Below are positions 8,198-17,838 of a stretch of 39,246 nt of DNA, piece by piece. How positions within the stretch are numbered: the first letter of the stretch is position 1; each line of letters starts with the position of its first letter. A model generated the notes under the pieces. It was not told the origin of the DNA. It made no database searches and saw only the letters and a list, made by a program, of their open reading frames with translations. A program made the translations under genes and the position numbers. The DNA comes from Desulfuromonadales bacterium (GTDB lineage Bacteria; Desulfobacterota; Desulfuromonadia; Geobacterales; Pseudopelobacteraceae). Location: contig DUZX01000036.1 of the NCBI GenBank assembly GCA_013349325.1, positions 1 to 39,246 on the forward strand, read 5' to 3'.

Positions 8198-8647
8198 TCA
8201 GCGATTCATGGAGCGGATGATGTCGATGCGCGATACCATTCCGACCAGCCGCTTCCCCTCGACAACCGGAAGGGTGTGCAGTTTTTTGCTGCTCATTATC
8301 TCGGCAGCGGTACTTACCAGGTCTCCCGGACTGATGGTGACAACATTGCTGGAAGCCAGTTCGGCAGCCGTCTGGGCGGTGATTCTTTTCAGATCCTGTT
8401 CAAGCGCATGTTCCCCTTCCAGCGGTATGACCCAGTCAAAGAGTGATATTACCGTAGGAATATGCAGCGGTCGGTCCTGTTCGACCAGATCCGAGGCGGT
8501 GACGATTGAAGTCAGATTGCCGGCTTCATCAACGATCGGAAGGCTGCCGAAATGCCGGCTCTCGAAAATCCTGGCCATTTCCCGTACGGTGGTACTGCCT
8601 GTAATTGTGACGACATCTGTGGTCATAATATCTGCTACTGTCAGCAT
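8198..8647 (-). CDS. Tandem CBS-domain protein
   Basis: A 149-residue protein made almost entirely of two CBS domains (about 7-60 and 95-147), each with the typical 'GSLPIVDEAGNLTSIVT' / 'HTLPVVEGKRLVGMVSR' strand-turn pattern. Such pairs bind adenosine nucleotides and act as energy or redox sensors, but the partner of this stand-alone copy is unknown. An AAGGAG ribosome site precedes the ATG. It sits in the operon between nnr and tsaE. Confidence 0.88.
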   Translation of the reverse strand: MLTVADIMTTDVVTITGSTTVREMARIFESRHFGSLPIVDEAGNLTSIVTASDLVEQDRPLHIPTVISLFDWVIPLEGEHALEQDLKRITAQTAAELASSNVVTISPGDLVSTAAEIMSSKKLHTLPVVEGKRLVGMVSRIDIIRSMNR

Positions 8648-8694
8648 GGTGATTCTCCTTGTTGATCGCTCGCCGAAATATCAGATCGACAGCG

Positions 8695-10236
8695 TTATTG
8701 CAGCAGTTCCTGGTAGGCATACGGCAGCATTTCGAGAACATCCGTGGCGTTGATGCCGATCTCGCCCTTCGCACGTGCCACCAGATCGGCGGCATGCCCA
8801 TGGATGAAAACCCCCAGTCGACAGGCGTCCCAGGCACTGTAACCCTGGCCCAGCAGCGATACGAGGACCCCGGTTAATACATCGCCCATGCCGCCGCTGG
8901 CCATGCCGGGGTTGCCGCTGCCGTTGATGGCGACAGTGCCTGTCGGGGACGCGATAATGGTTCGTGCGCCTTTAAGAACCAGATAGACATCGTATCTGCG
9001 GGCAAACTCCTGGGCAACCGAGATCCGGATCGCTTCGACATCCGGAATCGACGAGCCGACCAAACGGGACATCTCGCCCGGATGCGGCGTCAGTATGACG
9101 GATTTTGATTTTTTACGATGTAGCAGCGCCGGATCTTCAGACAGCGCATTCAGGGCATCGGCGTCAAGTACCAGCGGCAGTTCAATAGTTTCTATAAGGG
9201 TGTGCAACAGGGCTACCGTGCCGGGGCGGCTACCCAGGCCCGGTCCGATGGCAACAGCCGCCTTGCCGACCAGCAGTTTTTCCAGCACCGGAACGACGAT
9301 GCTGGTCAAAAAGCCACTGCCGGCATCGGTCAGTGGGACAGTCATCGCTTCGGTGGTCTTGAGCTCCAGTATGGAATGGATACTTTCGGCAACCGCCAGC
9401 GTGACGAGTCCGGAACCGGCTCGCACGGCGCTGTTCGTGCAGAGTGCCGCAGCCCCGGTTTTGCCGGTGGAGCCGGCAACAATCAGATCGTGGCCGCAGC
9501 TTCCTTTATGCGCCTGCCGGTCGCGACGCCGCAGCAGCGGACGAACGGTTGTGCTGTTGAGGAAGTCGTAGCCGGGAGTGCTTTCCATCAGCTCTGGCGG
9601 AATTCCGATGTCGGCGACCACCAGCCGACCGGTATGTTCGGCCCCCGGATAGAGGATATGCCCCAGTTTGGCAAAGGCAAACGCGATGGTTATATCGGCG
9701 TGGACGGCAGTTCCGAGCGGGCGACCCGTGGTGCCATGGATGCCGGACGGAATATCAACCGCCAGAATCGGACGACCCGAGCCGTTCATGAGTTCTATGG
9801 CTGCACGGTAGATTCCAACCAGATCACTGCGCAGACCGGTTCCAAAGAGTGCATCCACGATGAGATCTGCCGGGAGGAGCGCTCCTGAAGCCAGATCAGA
9901 GAGGCGGTCGGGATCGTTACAGAAGGCGAGTATCGCTTTCGGGAGTTTTTCCAGGTTGACGGCTGCATCTCCGCTGATCTGGTGCCGTTCTGCCAGAATC
10001 AGCACGGCGACATTCCACCCTTCTTCAAGCAGCAGGCGGGCAATTACGAAGCCGTCGCCGCCGTTGTTTCCTTTTCCGGCCAGGATGAATGCTCTGCCGC
10101 TCTGCCCGAATCCGGCGATGATCTCGTCCACACAGGCCCGTCCGGCATGCTCCATAAGTGTCAGACCCGGAATACCGTACTCCTCGATGGCCCGCTTATC
10201 GATCTCCTGCATGGTATGTGAAGTCACAACTCTCAT
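8695..10236 (-). CDS. nnr: Bifunctional NAD(P)H-hydrate epimerase / ADP-dependent dehydratase
   Basis: A 513-residue fusion. The N-terminal YjeF_N epimerase domain (about 1-215) contains [11 protein letters not shown] near residue 54. The C-terminal ribokinase-like dehydratase domain (about 230-510) contains the [11 protein letters not shown] segment and [16 protein letters not shown]. Together they repair damaged NADH/NADPH hydrates in the cytoplasm. The gene starts inside the end of acpS (ATGA overlap), the usual neighbour, so the two are translationally coupled. Confidence 0.95.
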   Translation of the reverse strand: MRVVTSHTMQEIDKRAIEEYGIPGLTLMEHAGRACVDEIIAGFGQSGRAFILAGKGNNGGDGFVIARLLLEEGWNVAVLILAERHQISGDAAVNLEKLPKAILAFCNDPDRLSDLASGALLPADLIVDALFGTGLRSDLVGIYRAAIELMNGSGRPILAVDIPSGIHGTTGRPLGTAVHADITIAFAFAKLGHILYPGAEHTGRLVVADIGIPPELMESTPGYDFLNSTTVRPLLRRRDRQAHKGSCGHDLIVAGSTGKTGAAALCTNSAVRAGSGLVTLAVAESIHSILELKTTEAMTVPLTDAGSGFLTSIVVPVLEKLLVGKAAVAIGPGLGSRPGTVALLHTLIETIELPLVLDADALNALSEDPALLHRKKSKSVILTPHPGEMSRLVGSSIPDVEAIRISVAQEFARRYDVYLVLKGARTIIASPTGTVAINGSGNPGMASGGMGDVLTGVLVSLLGQGYSAWDACRLGVFIHGHAADLVARAKGEIGINATDVLEMLPYAYQELLQ

Positions 10237-10613
10237 AAGCTCTCCAGTACAACCATGGCAATTGCCTGACCACCGTCGTGCGATAACGAAAGCAGGGCGC
10301 TTTGCAGCTGCCGGGTGGTGAACAGTTCCTGAGCTCTGCCGGATAACAGCAGTTCCGGTTTACCCAACTCGTCGTTACGGACTTCAATATCATGCCACGA
10401 AAGACCATCCCGCAGCCCGGTCCCGAGAGCTTTCATAAAAGCCTCTTTGGCTGCAAAGCGGGCTGCCAGGCAGGAGGCGGCGTCTGTGCGCTTGCCGCAT
10501 GTATTCAGCTCATTCTCGCTGAAGAGTCGAATCAGCAATGCAGAATTATTCTCGACCAGAAATCTCTGAAAGCGGGAGATAGCGGCTATGTCGACTCCGA
10601 TGCCGTAGATCAT
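10233..10613 (-). CDS. acpS: Holo-[acyl-carrier-protein] synthase
   Basis: The 126-residue protein has the AcpS signature: [10 protein letters not shown] near residue 6 (Mg-binding Asp) and [12 protein letters not shown] near residue 54 (catalytic Glu/Lys). It moves 4'-phosphopantetheine from CoA to ACP. It overlaps pdxJ upstream and nnr downstream by four bases each. The usual 'IVEI' after GVD is changed to 'IAAI', a mild deviation. Confidence 0.95.
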   Translation of the reverse strand: MIYGIGVDIAAISRFQRFLVENNSALLIRLFSENELNTCGKRTDAASCLAARFAAKEAFMKALGTGLRDGLSWHDIEVRNDELGKPELLLSGRAQELFTTRQLQSALLSLSHDGGQAIAMVVLESL

Positions 10614-11329
10614 GCGTATTTGATAAGTTCAACCATGTCCTTGACGGCCCGGTCCAGGCCGACCAGCATGGCACGCGCGATGATCGAATGACCGATATTG
10701 TACTCTTCAATGCCGCCCAGAGCAGCAATCGCCTTGATGTTGACGTAGTTCAAGCCGTGGCCGGCATTAACCCCCAGGCCGACTTTGCGAGCCAGTTTGA
10801 TGGCGGTATCAATGGCTTCCAGTTCTCGTTTTTGATGCTCCCATATTTTTGCCTCGGCGTATGCGCCGGTGTGGATTTCAATGTAATCGGCGCCGGTCTT
10901 GGTGGCGGCCTTGATCTGCTCCTGGTTCGGATCGACAAACAGGCTGACGACGATGCCGCCATCTTTGAGGCGCTTGACCGTATCGGCAATCAGCTTGGTA
11001 TTGAGAATAACATCAAGTCCACCTTCTGTGGTCAGTTCCTGCCGTTTTTCCGGCACCAGCGTCACCTGCTCCGGCTTGATGCGGAGTGCGATGCGGATAA
11101 TCTCCTGGCTGGCGGCCATTTCCAGATTCAGTTTGGTTTTAACGGTCTGGCGCAGAATCTCCAGATCACGATCCTGGATGTGACGACGATCTTCGCGCAG
11201 ATGGATGGTGATCCCTTCGGCACCGGCCAGTTCACCCAGTGCTGCCGCCGTCACCGGATCCGGTTCGATGCCACCTCGTGCCTGGCGTACGGTGGCGATA
11301 TGATCTACGTTAAGTCCCAGTTTAGCCAT
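10610..11329 (-). CDS. pdxJ: Pyridoxine 5'-phosphate synthase
   Basis: At 239 residues it has the expected length for PdxJ, which condenses 1-deoxyxylulose 5-phosphate with 3-amino-2-oxopropyl phosphate in the DXP-dependent vitamin B6 route. Diagnostic stretches are [17 protein letters not shown] at the N-terminus, [13 protein letters not shown] near residue 43 and the GHGLNYVN phosphate-binding segment near residue 190. It begins three bases after the glmM stop. Confidence 0.96.
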   Translation of the reverse strand: MAKLGLNVDHIATVRQARGGIEPDPVTAAALGELAGAEGITIHLREDRRHIQDRDLEILRQTVKTKLNLEMAASQEIIRIALRIKPEQVTLVPEKRQELTTEGGLDVILNTKLIADTVKRLKDGGIVVSLFVDPNQEQIKAATKTGADYIEIHTGAYAEAKIWEHQKRELEAIDTAIKLARKVGLGVNAGHGLNYVNIKAIAALGGIEEYNIGHSIIARAMLVGLDRAVKDMVELIKYA

Positions 11330-11332
11330 GGT

Positions 11333-12688
11333 TTATTCCCCGATATTCTTCTTGACCAGATCGCAGATCTCATTGGCCCAGGTGGTGATTTCGTACTTGT
11401 CCTGCCCCTCAATCATGACCCTCAAGAGCGGTTCGGTACCGGAATAGCGGATCAGTACGCGTCCTTCGTCACCGAGTTTCTGCTCGACATCCTTTATTTT
11501 GGCGGCAACGTCCTCAATCGACATGATATCCCGCTTTTCACGGACACGGGTGTTGCAGAGTACCTGCGGCAGCGGAATCATGACTTCTGCCAGTTCGGAA
11601 AGCGGCTTCCCTTCGCGGCGCATGACGGCCAGCAGCTTCAGCGCCGAGAGGATACCGTCACCGGTGGTGCTGTAATCCAGGAAAATCATATGGCCGGACT
11701 GCTCGCCCCCCAGATTGTATCCCCCTTTGCGCATTGCTTCGACCACGTAGCGGTCGCCGACGTCGGTCTTGATAATCTTGCCCCCCGCTTTGCGCAGCGC
11801 AATGTCCAACCCCATGTTGCTCATAACGGTGGCCACGAGAGTCTTCTTCTTGAGCAGTTTGCGTTTCAGCATGTCGGTGGCGCAGATCGCCATGATGTGA
11901 TCGCCATCGACTTCATTGCCGAATTCGTCACAGACGATGACCCGGTCGGCGTCTCCATCCAGGGCGATGCCGATATCGGCGCGCTGCTGCTTGACCGCCT
12001 CGCTGATCACTTCGGGGTGCAGTGAGCCGCAGCCGGCGTTGATATTGGTTCCGTTCGGCTTGTTGCCCAGCGTAATGACCTCAGCCCCCAGCTCTTCGAA
12101 TACCGCCGGAGCAACCTTGTAGGCGGCTCCGTTGGCACAGTCCAGAACGATCTTCAGCCCGGAGAGGTCCATCTCCTGCGGGAAGGTGTTTTTGAGGAAG
12201 ACGATGTAGCGTCCGGCGGCGTCTTCAATGCGGTAGGCTTTGCCGACTTCGGTAGCCGTAGGACGCAGCGCGTCGATCTTGTTCGATGCGATCAGTTTTT
12301 CGATCTTCAGTTCAACTTCGTCCGGCAGTTTGAAACCATCCGCCGAAAAGAACTTGATGCCGTTATCCTGAAAGGCGTTGTGCGAGGCTGAAATGACAAC
12401 ACCGGCGTCGGCGCGCATTGAGGAGGTAATGTTGGCTATGCCGGGGGTCGGCAGCGGTCCGACCTGCAGGACGTCGACTCCCATCGAGCAGATGCCGGCC
12501 ATCAAGGCGTTCTCCAGCATGTAGCCGGAAAGACGCGTATCTTTGCCGATTACGATGCGGTGGCGGCGTTTGCTGCTCCCCTTGAAGATATAAGCGGCCG
12601 CCCGTCCCAGCTGCATGGCCATTTCAGTCGTCATTGGATAGACGTTGGCAACACCGCGCACTCCATCAGTTCCAAACAGTTTTTTCAT
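11333..12688 (-). CDS. glmM: Phosphoglucosamine mutase
   Basis: A 451-residue phosphohexomutase that interconverts glucosamine-6-P and glucosamine-1-P for peptidoglycan and LPS. The phosphorylated serine is Ser102 in SASHN, the metal site is DGDADR near residue 240, and the phosphate-binding loop is [12 protein letters not shown] near the C-terminus. An AAAGGAG ribosome site precedes the ATG. CdaA usually sits next to GlmM and is inhibited by it in Firmicutes; here the two are close but separated by a repeat element. Confidence 0.96.
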   Translation of the reverse strand: MKKLFGTDGVRGVANVYPMTTEMAMQLGRAAAYIFKGSSKRRHRIVIGKDTRLSGYMLENALMAGICSMGVDVLQVGPLPTPGIANITSSMRADAGVVISASHNAFQDNGIKFFSADGFKLPDEVELKIEKLIASNKIDALRPTATEVGKAYRIEDAAGRYIVFLKNTFPQEMDLSGLKIVLDCANGAAYKVAPAVFEELGAEVITLGNKPNGTNINAGCGSLHPEVISEAVKQQRADIGIALDGDADRVIVCDEFGNEVDGDHIMAICATDMLKRKLLKKKTLVATVMSNMGLDIALRKAGGKIIKTDVGDRYVVEAMRKGGYNLGGEQSGHMIFLDYSTTGDGILSALKLLAVMRREGKPLSELAEVMIPLPQVLCNTRVREKRDIMSIEDVAAKIKDVEQKLGDEGRVLIRYSGTEPLLRVMIEGQDKYEITTWANEICDLVKKNIGE

Positions 12689-12744
12689 GAGTAATGATCT
12701 CCTTTAACGGAATTTTCATAGATTAATTGAAGTTTTAGAACCTT

Positions 12745-12834
12745 ACCACAGAGTCACAGAGTGCATGCAGAAATGATTGTAATAAAAAAACTGAAAAATC
12801 AAATATATCTCAGTGCCCTCTGTGACTCTGTGGT
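12745..12834. repeat. 17-base inverted repeat of the CACAGAGTCACAGAG family
   Basis: ACCACAGAGTCACAGAG (12745-12761) is perfectly inverted as CTCTGTGACTCTGTGGT (12818-12834) with an AT-rich 56-base loop. Each arm contains the tandem unit CACAGAG twice. The whole intergenic stretch between glmM and cdaA is this element. The wording resembles the element at 4185-4255, and 'CACAGAG' repeats of this kind are dispersed between genes in many bacterial genomes. Confidence 0.8.
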
Positions 12835-12853
12835 GGAAGTTATTAATGCTATA

Positions 12854-13639
12854 TTATTCTGCCGTGGCAACTGCCCGTGGTGCCCGCCGTCCTTCGATGG
12901 CTTTGCGGGACAGGCGGCGAATTTCTGTCGGGTCGGCATCGTAAGTAATTTTTCCCTCATGAACAATCGATATCTTGCCGGTCTCCTCGGAAACAACCAG
13001 TACCAGTGCATCGCTCTGCTCGGAAAGCCCCAATGCGGCCCGATGCCGTGTGCCGAAACTCCGGGAAATGTCGGGATTGTGTGAAAGCGGCAGAATACAG
13101 CCGGCGCGGGTGATCTTGTCGCGCTGAATTATGACGGCTCCGTCATGAATCGGGGAGTAGGGCAGAAAGATGGAATTGAGCAGTTCGCTGGTGACCTTGG
13201 CGTCGATTTCCGTACCGACCTGGACCAGATGGTCGATCGACATCTGGCGGATGATCACGATCAACGCGCCGATGCGTCGCTCAGCCATCTCGTGCAGTCC
13301 CTTGGCCAGCTCATCAACTGTTTCCGTCAGCTCGGGACTCTCGGTCAGTGCGCTTCTGCTGCGACGTAGCGAAGAGAACATGACCCGTTTAATGTCACTC
13401 TGAAACATGATGGCAAGAATAATCGGCAGTGAGGAGATCAGAAACTGCAGAAATGAGGCGGTCGCCGTAAAGCCGACCACCCTGCTGATGACCTGAACAA
13501 CGGTCAGAATCGCGATAATTACCAGAATGCGGAGCGCGGCCTCTTTTTTAAACATGAGCGCAGTGCAGCAGACCAGCAGGGTAACGAGCAGTCTATCGCA
13601 GAGTTCCAACAGGGTGATGCTGTCGAAGAGTGGAGTCAT
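12854..13639 (-). CDS. cdaA: Membrane diadenylate cyclase CdaA
   Basis: Makes c-di-AMP from two ATP. Three N-terminal membrane segments (about residues 14-30, 36-53, 62-80) are followed by the DAC domain with DGA at 166-168 and RHRAA at 198-202, the two catalytic motifs. The start at 13639 is chosen because it gives the standard ~261-residue length, begins just before the first membrane segment and has a GGGGAA ribosome site. The open frame continues further upstream into folP, but that part is not plausible protein. The partner CdaR (YbbR) is missing from its usual place. Confidence 0.92.
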   Translation of the reverse strand: MTPLFDSITLLELCDRLLVTLLVCCTALMFKKEAALRILVIIAILTVVQVISRVVGFTATASFLQFLISSLPIILAIMFQSDIKRVMFSSLRRSRSALTESPELTETVDELAKGLHEMAERRIGALIVIIRQMSIDHLVQVGTEIDAKVTSELLNSIFLPYSPIHDGAVIIQRDKITRAGCILPLSHNPDISRSFGTRHRAALGLSEQSDALVLVVSEETGKISIVHEGKITYDADPTEIRRLSRKAIEGRRAPRAVATAE

Positions 13640-13670
13640 GATTCCCCGTGGCAGCGCGAAAACGAATAAA

Positions 13671-14876
13671 TTATGCCAGCATGACAGCCCTGGCCATGTC
13701 GGCGGTGTCACGCATGGCGCGGACATCGTGAACTCGCAGGATGGAAGCGCCATTGGCCACCGCGAGTGCCACCGTAGCGGCTGTTCCGAAGAGTCGGTCA
13801 GAGGATGAGTGTCTTCCCAGAACCGTTCCGATAAATGATTTACGAGAGCTACCAACCAGTACCGGCAGTCCGAGCGTGCGCAGTTCGTCAAGGCGCCGCA
13901 GGATCTCAAGGTTTCCACTGCACTCCTTGCCAAAACCGATGCCCGGGTCTATGGCAATCCGTTCTCTGGCGATACCCGTTTCCTGAGCCTGTGCAACAGA
14001 GGTGTACAGGCTTTCAATAACCTCATGCATCAGATCGGTGTAGGCGGTATCCTGCTGCATACGATCAGGGGTGCTCCGGGTATGCATCAGCACGACACCG
14101 GCGTCATGCCTGGCAGCCACGGCCGCCAGAGCGGGATCAAAGCTGAAGCCGCTGATGTCGTTGATTATTTCAGCGCCGGCATGCAAGGCTTGATCGGCAA
14201 CAGCGCTCTTCCAGGTGTCAACCGAAATGGCACAGGTAAGTTTTCCGGCCAGGAGTTCAAGCGCCGGCATAATGCGGGCCAGCTCCTCTGCCGGCGGGAC
14301 CGCTGCCGCTCCGGGGCGGGTGCTTTCGCCGCCGATATCGATGATGTCAGCCCCTTCGGCTTCCATCTGCAGGGCCCGCTCCAGGGCTTTTTCCGGGGTA
14401 TCGTAGCAGCCGCCGTCTGAAAATGAATCAGGGGTCAGATTGAGAATCCCCATAATTAACGGCCGTTCCAGTGAAAAGTCGCGCCGCGAAGTTCGCCAGA
14501 TATGTGGCGGATGGGTACCGCTTTTCAGAACAGCCGACAGCTCTTCCGCCAAGGCGGCCAGTCCGAAGGGCTGTGCAGCCAGCTTGTGACAGAGTCGCCG
14601 CAGCTGCTTGTCGGTGCCGATCAGAATACAATCGGTAGCGGGTATACTACAGGCCACCGTTCCGCGCGCAACCGCCGCGTCACCCCCCACAGAGAGCAGT
14701 TCCTGTTTGAGGATGTTGGCCTGATGACATTTCAGTCCGCTGAGTTTGATGCAGCGGCTCAGCATTTTGGGGGCCATGGCGCTGACGCCGCACCCGTCCG
14801 CAGCAACCAGCTCCAGTTCACGAATAGCGTGCTGCGGCGTCGATACCGTCAGCCAGCGCGGGTTGAAACGACCCAC
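13671..14876 (-). CDS. folP: Dihydropteroate synthase with N-terminal extension
   Basis: The C-terminal ~270 residues are a TIM-barrel dihydropteroate synthase: IMGILNLTPDSFSDGG, DIGGESTRPGA and the late GSSRKSFIG loop. It joins DHPP and p-aminobenzoate, the step blocked by sulfonamides. An N-terminal ~130-residue extension (ending near KSGTHPPHIW) is not part of the catalytic barrel; its core reads 'HQANILKQELLSVGGDAAVARG'-like, resembling that of other Geobacter-type FolPs. The start is uncertain: GTG at 14876 lies one base after the ftsH stop; an in-frame GTG at 14918 would overlap ftsH by 41 bases. Neither has a good ribosome site. Confidence 0.9.
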   Translation of the reverse strand: MGRFNPRWLTVSTPQHAIRELELVAADGCGVSAMAPKMLSRCIKLSGLKCHQANILKQELLSVGGDAAVARGTVACSIPATDCILIGTDKQLRRLCHKLAAQPFGLAALAEELSAVLKSGTHPPHIWRTSRRDFSLERPLIMGILNLTPDSFSDGGCYDTPEKALERALQMEAEGADIIDIGGESTRPGAAAVPPAEELARIMPALELLAGKLTCAISVDTWKSAVADQALHAGAEIINDISGFSFDPALAAVAARHDAGVVLMHTRSTPDRMQQDTAYTDLMHEVIESLYTSVAQAQETGIARERIAIDPGIGFGKECSGNLEILRRLDELRTLGLPVLVGSSRKSFIGTVLGRHSSSDRLFGTAATVALAVANGASILRVHDVRAMRDTADMARAVMLA

Positions 14877-14877
14877 G

Positions 14878-16764
14878 TCAGGCTTGCAGGTCGGCGTGCG
14901 GGACGGTCGCTTCAGCACTAACCGGCGCTGCGGGAGCTGGTTGTGCCGTTGGCTCCGGCTCAGTCAGTTTGCCGGTTGCCAGGATTTCATCAACCTGATC
15001 ACCGGTCAGATTTTCTTTTTCAACCAGGATTTCAGACAGGTTGTGAAGATTCTGCAGGTTTTCGCGCAGGATGGTCAGGGCGCGATCGTAGGACTCGTCG
15101 ACGATGCGCTTGATTTCATCGTCAATATGCTCGGCTGTCTTCTCGCTGAAATTCTTGTGCATGGCCATCTCGCGTCCCAGGAAGATCGACTCGTCCTTCT
15201 TGCCGAAGGAGAGTGGCCCCATCTTGCTGCTCATACCCCATTCGCAGACCATCTTGCGGGCCATATCGGTGGCGCGTTCGATATCGTTGCCGGCACCGGT
15301 TGTGAAGGTGTTGAAGATCAGTTCTTCAGCCGCCCGGCCACCCATCAGGACGGCGATCCGACCCAGCAGAGATTCGCGCGAGTAGCTGTGCTTGTCTTCA
15401 ATCGGCAGCTGCATGGTGACGCCCAGCGCGCGGCCACGCGGAATGATCGAAACCTTGTGGACCGGATCGGTGCCCGGAACCATCCGGGCGACGATGGTGT
15501 GACCGGACTCATGGTAGGCGGTACTCTTCTTTTCATCGTCCGAGATAACCATGCTGCGACGTTCGGCCCCCATCAGCACCTTGTCTTTGGCGCTGTCAAA
15601 GTCACTCGGTTCAGCCACGGTTTTGTTCAAACGGGCTGCCAGCAGAGCAGCTTCGTTAACCAGATTGGCCAGGTCGGCACCGGAGAAACCGGGGGTGCCG
15701 CGGGCGATGACCGCCAGATCAACTTCCGGGGAGAGCGGTACTTTTTTGGAATGAACTTTCAGGATCATCTCACGTCCCTTGACATCAGGGCGTGGCACGA
15801 CCACTTGACGGTCAAAGCGGCCGGGGCGCAGCAGGGCCGGATCAAGAACGTCGGGGCGGTTGGTGGCGGCAATCAGGATGACGCCTTCGTTGGATTCAAA
15901 ACCATCCATTTCGACCAGCAGCTGGTTGAGGGTCTGCTCGCGTTCGTCGTGACCACCCCCCATGCCGGCGCCACGGTGGCGTCCGACGGCGTCGATTTCG
16001 TCTATGAAGATGATGCAGGGAGCGCTCTTCTTCCCCTGCAGGAACAGATCGCGCACACGGCTGGCGCCGACGCCGACAAACATCTCGACGAAGTCCGAAC
16101 CGGAGATTGAAAAGAAGGGCACACCGGCTTCACCGGCCACAGCACGGGCCAGCAGTGTTTTTCCTGTTCCGGGAGGGCCGACCAGCAGCACCCCTTTCGG
16201 AATTTTGCCACCCAGGATGGTAAATTTCTTCGGTTCTTTCAAAAAGGCGATGATCTCTTCCAACTCTTCTTTTGCTTCTTCAATGCCGGCCACGTCTTCA
16301 AAGGTGATTTTGCCCTGCGTTTCGGTCAGCAGTTTGGCGCGGCTTTTACCGAACGACATGGCTTTACCGCCACCCATCTGCATCTGACGCATGAAGAAGA
16401 TCCAGACCCCCACCAGCAGAATCAGCGGGAACCAGGAGATGAAGATTGAAAACCAGGAAAACTTTTCCTCTTCCGGTTTGGCGGTAATGGTGACTTTCTT
16501 TTCCAGCAGTCTTTTAGTCAGATCTGCGTCCGAATACGGTTTATAGGTTTGAAAGGCTTTGCCGTCCTTACCGTCATACTTGCCGGATATTTCATTGCCC
16601 TGAATAACGACGGCGGTGATTTTGCCGGCATCAACCTGACTGATAAAGTCACTGAAATTAAGTTTTTCGGCGGTTGGTCGTGGTTTGTTGAACATGTTGA
16701 AAAGCAGGATCATCATCAGACTGATGACCAGCCAGAGCGAAAGATTCTTGTAAAACTGGTTCAA
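14878..16764 (-). CDS. ftsH: ATP-dependent zinc metalloprotease FtsH
   Basis: A 628-residue inner-membrane AAA+ protease. Two membrane segments (about 8-26 and 108-127) bracket a periplasmic domain. The AAA module has Walker A GPPGTGKT, Walker [13 protein letters not shown] and the SRH region ([21 protein letters not shown]), and the zinc site is HESGH near residue 420. The start codon is TTG, supported by GGGGG seven bases upstream and by the N-terminal MNQFYKNL wording usual for the family. It heads the folP-cdaA section of the run. Confidence 0.96.
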   Translation of the reverse strand: MNQFYKNLSLWLVISLMMILLFNMFNKPRPTAEKLNFSDFISQVDAGKITAVVIQGNEISGKYDGKDGKAFQTYKPYSDADLTKRLLEKKVTITAKPEEEKFSWFSIFISWFPLILLVGVWIFFMRQMQMGGGKAMSFGKSRAKLLTETQGKITFEDVAGIEEAKEELEEIIAFLKEPKKFTILGGKIPKGVLLVGPPGTGKTLLARAVAGEAGVPFFSISGSDFVEMFVGVGASRVRDLFLQGKKSAPCIIFIDEIDAVGRHRGAGMGGGHDEREQTLNQLLVEMDGFESNEGVILIAATNRPDVLDPALLRPGRFDRQVVVPRPDVKGREMILKVHSKKVPLSPEVDLAVIARGTPGFSGADLANLVNEAALLAARLNKTVAEPSDFDSAKDKVLMGAERRSMVISDDEKKSTAYHESGHTIVARMVPGTDPVHKVSIIPRGRALGVTMQLPIEDKHSYSRESLLGRIAVLMGGRAAEELIFNTFTTGAGNDIERATDMARKMVCEWGMSSKMGPLSFGKKDESIFLGREMAMHKNFSEKTAEHIDDEIKRIVDESYDRALTILRENLQNLHNLSEILVEKENLTGDQVDEILATGKLTEPEPTAQPAPAAPVSAEATVPHADLQA

Positions 16765-16876
16765 AGTAAACCCCCGTAGTAATGTCCGTAGAGCGGCGTC
16801 AAAAATTTCGTAAAACTATCATACAAGGTGGATGTTGACAAGCTGAATTGCGGATCAGTGCTTGTTGGACGGCACT

Positions 16877-17815
16877 TCAGAAAATCAGCAGATGCAGGAG
16901 ACCTCGAATTGTTATCCCGATCGCAGCCCCGGCGATGGCCGGTCTGACAACCGATCCGCAGCGTGTTCCGGCTGAGACCAGGACCGCCGCGCCGACCAGA
17001 TCACAGGGGTTGATTATGAAGCCGGCCATACGGTTCAACTCCTGAACGGTGATGGCTCCCTCCTTGAGCAGGTTGAGGGTAACCCCCATCATGGCTGTGC
17101 CGCCGGCCAGATACTTGGTGGCGATCGGCAGCACGGCCACAGCCGGGATACCGATCAGCGTGAAAAAAGGCTTGAGCAGGATCTCCAGGCCGCCGATCGC
17201 TCCGGTCGCCTTGAGGACATTGACCAGAAAGATGGCCAGGATGAACATCGGAATGGCTCCCAGAATGACTTGAACGGCTTCCTGCCCCCCTACCATCATC
17301 AGGTTGATCAGTGAACTTTTTACTTTTTTAGGCTGAGTCTGGACGTCGATTGACTCTGAAGGCGTGCTGTCTTCAATGGATCGTGCAAAAAAATAAAAGG
17401 TCAGCGCTGCAGAGATAAGCCCTCCGGCAATCGAGGTTGCCATGATGACCCCCAGATTGAGTCCGACCGCTACCAGCGGGAAAACGGCATTGGCCTGCGA
17501 CATGGTAAACAGCATCGCCAGTGTGGCAGCAATGCGACGTCGGCCGGTACCATCCTTTTCCATGATACTGAGCGTCGCCAACGGTGCCGCAAAGCTGACC
17601 AGCAGCAGCTGCAGCATGGCAAAAACACCGGCACCCGGAACGCCGAACAGCCGCAATACCGGCTGAATACCCTTGGCGACCAACGCCAGCAGGCCGCGCG
17701 CCTCAACAACCTTCATGAGCGCCATCATGATCACCAGCACCGGCAGCAGCACATACAGCGCCAGCTCAAGCGCCGTCCGCCCGGACTGCAGCACAATCTT
17801 CAAAAACTCTTCCAC
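16877..17815 (-). CDS. Gate-domain (nucleoside recognition) membrane protein
   Basis: A 312-residue polytopic membrane protein with two similar halves, each carrying a Gate (nucleoside-recognition, Pfam 07670-like) pattern: about 10-150 and 175-310, separated by a hydrophilic linker. It resembles fused SpmA/SpmB-like proteins, whose transported substrate is unknown. The start is GTG with an AAGGAG ribosome site. It begins only 23 bases after the jetD stop, so it may be read through from the Wadjet operon, although it more probably belongs to the older chromosomal context. Confidence 0.75.
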   Translation of the reverse strand: MEEFLKIVLQSGRTALELALYVLLPVLVIMMALMKVVEARGLLALVAKGIQPVLRLFGVPGAGVFAMLQLLLVSFAAPLATLSIMEKDGTGRRRIAATLAMLFTMSQANAVFPLVAVGLNLGVIMATSIAGGLISAALTFYFFARSIEDSTPSESIDVQTQPKKVKSSLINLMMVGGQEAVQVILGAIPMFILAIFLVNVLKATGAIGGLEILLKPFFTLIGIPAVAVLPIATKYLAGGTAMMGVTLNLLKEGAITVQELNRMAGFIINPCDLVGAAVLVSAGTRCGSVVRPAIAGAAIGITIRGLLHLLIF

Positions 17816-17838
17816 AGGTGCTCCTTGTAAAAACTATT

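Noticed and set aside
10688..12025. 445-codon plus-strand open frame opposite pdxJ and glmM
   Set aside because: It is a shadow of two clear enzymes on the other strand, has no family motifs and no ribosome site; it arises from codon bias.
12854..13933. 359-codon version of CdaA starting inside folP
   Set aside because: The upstream ~98 codons are out-of-frame folP sequence; the family starts at the first membrane segment, with an ATG at 13639 and a ribosome site.
14746..16110. 454-codon plus-strand open frame opposite ftsH and folP
   Set aside because: Antisense to well-conserved genes; its composition follows their codon use, with no recognisable domain.
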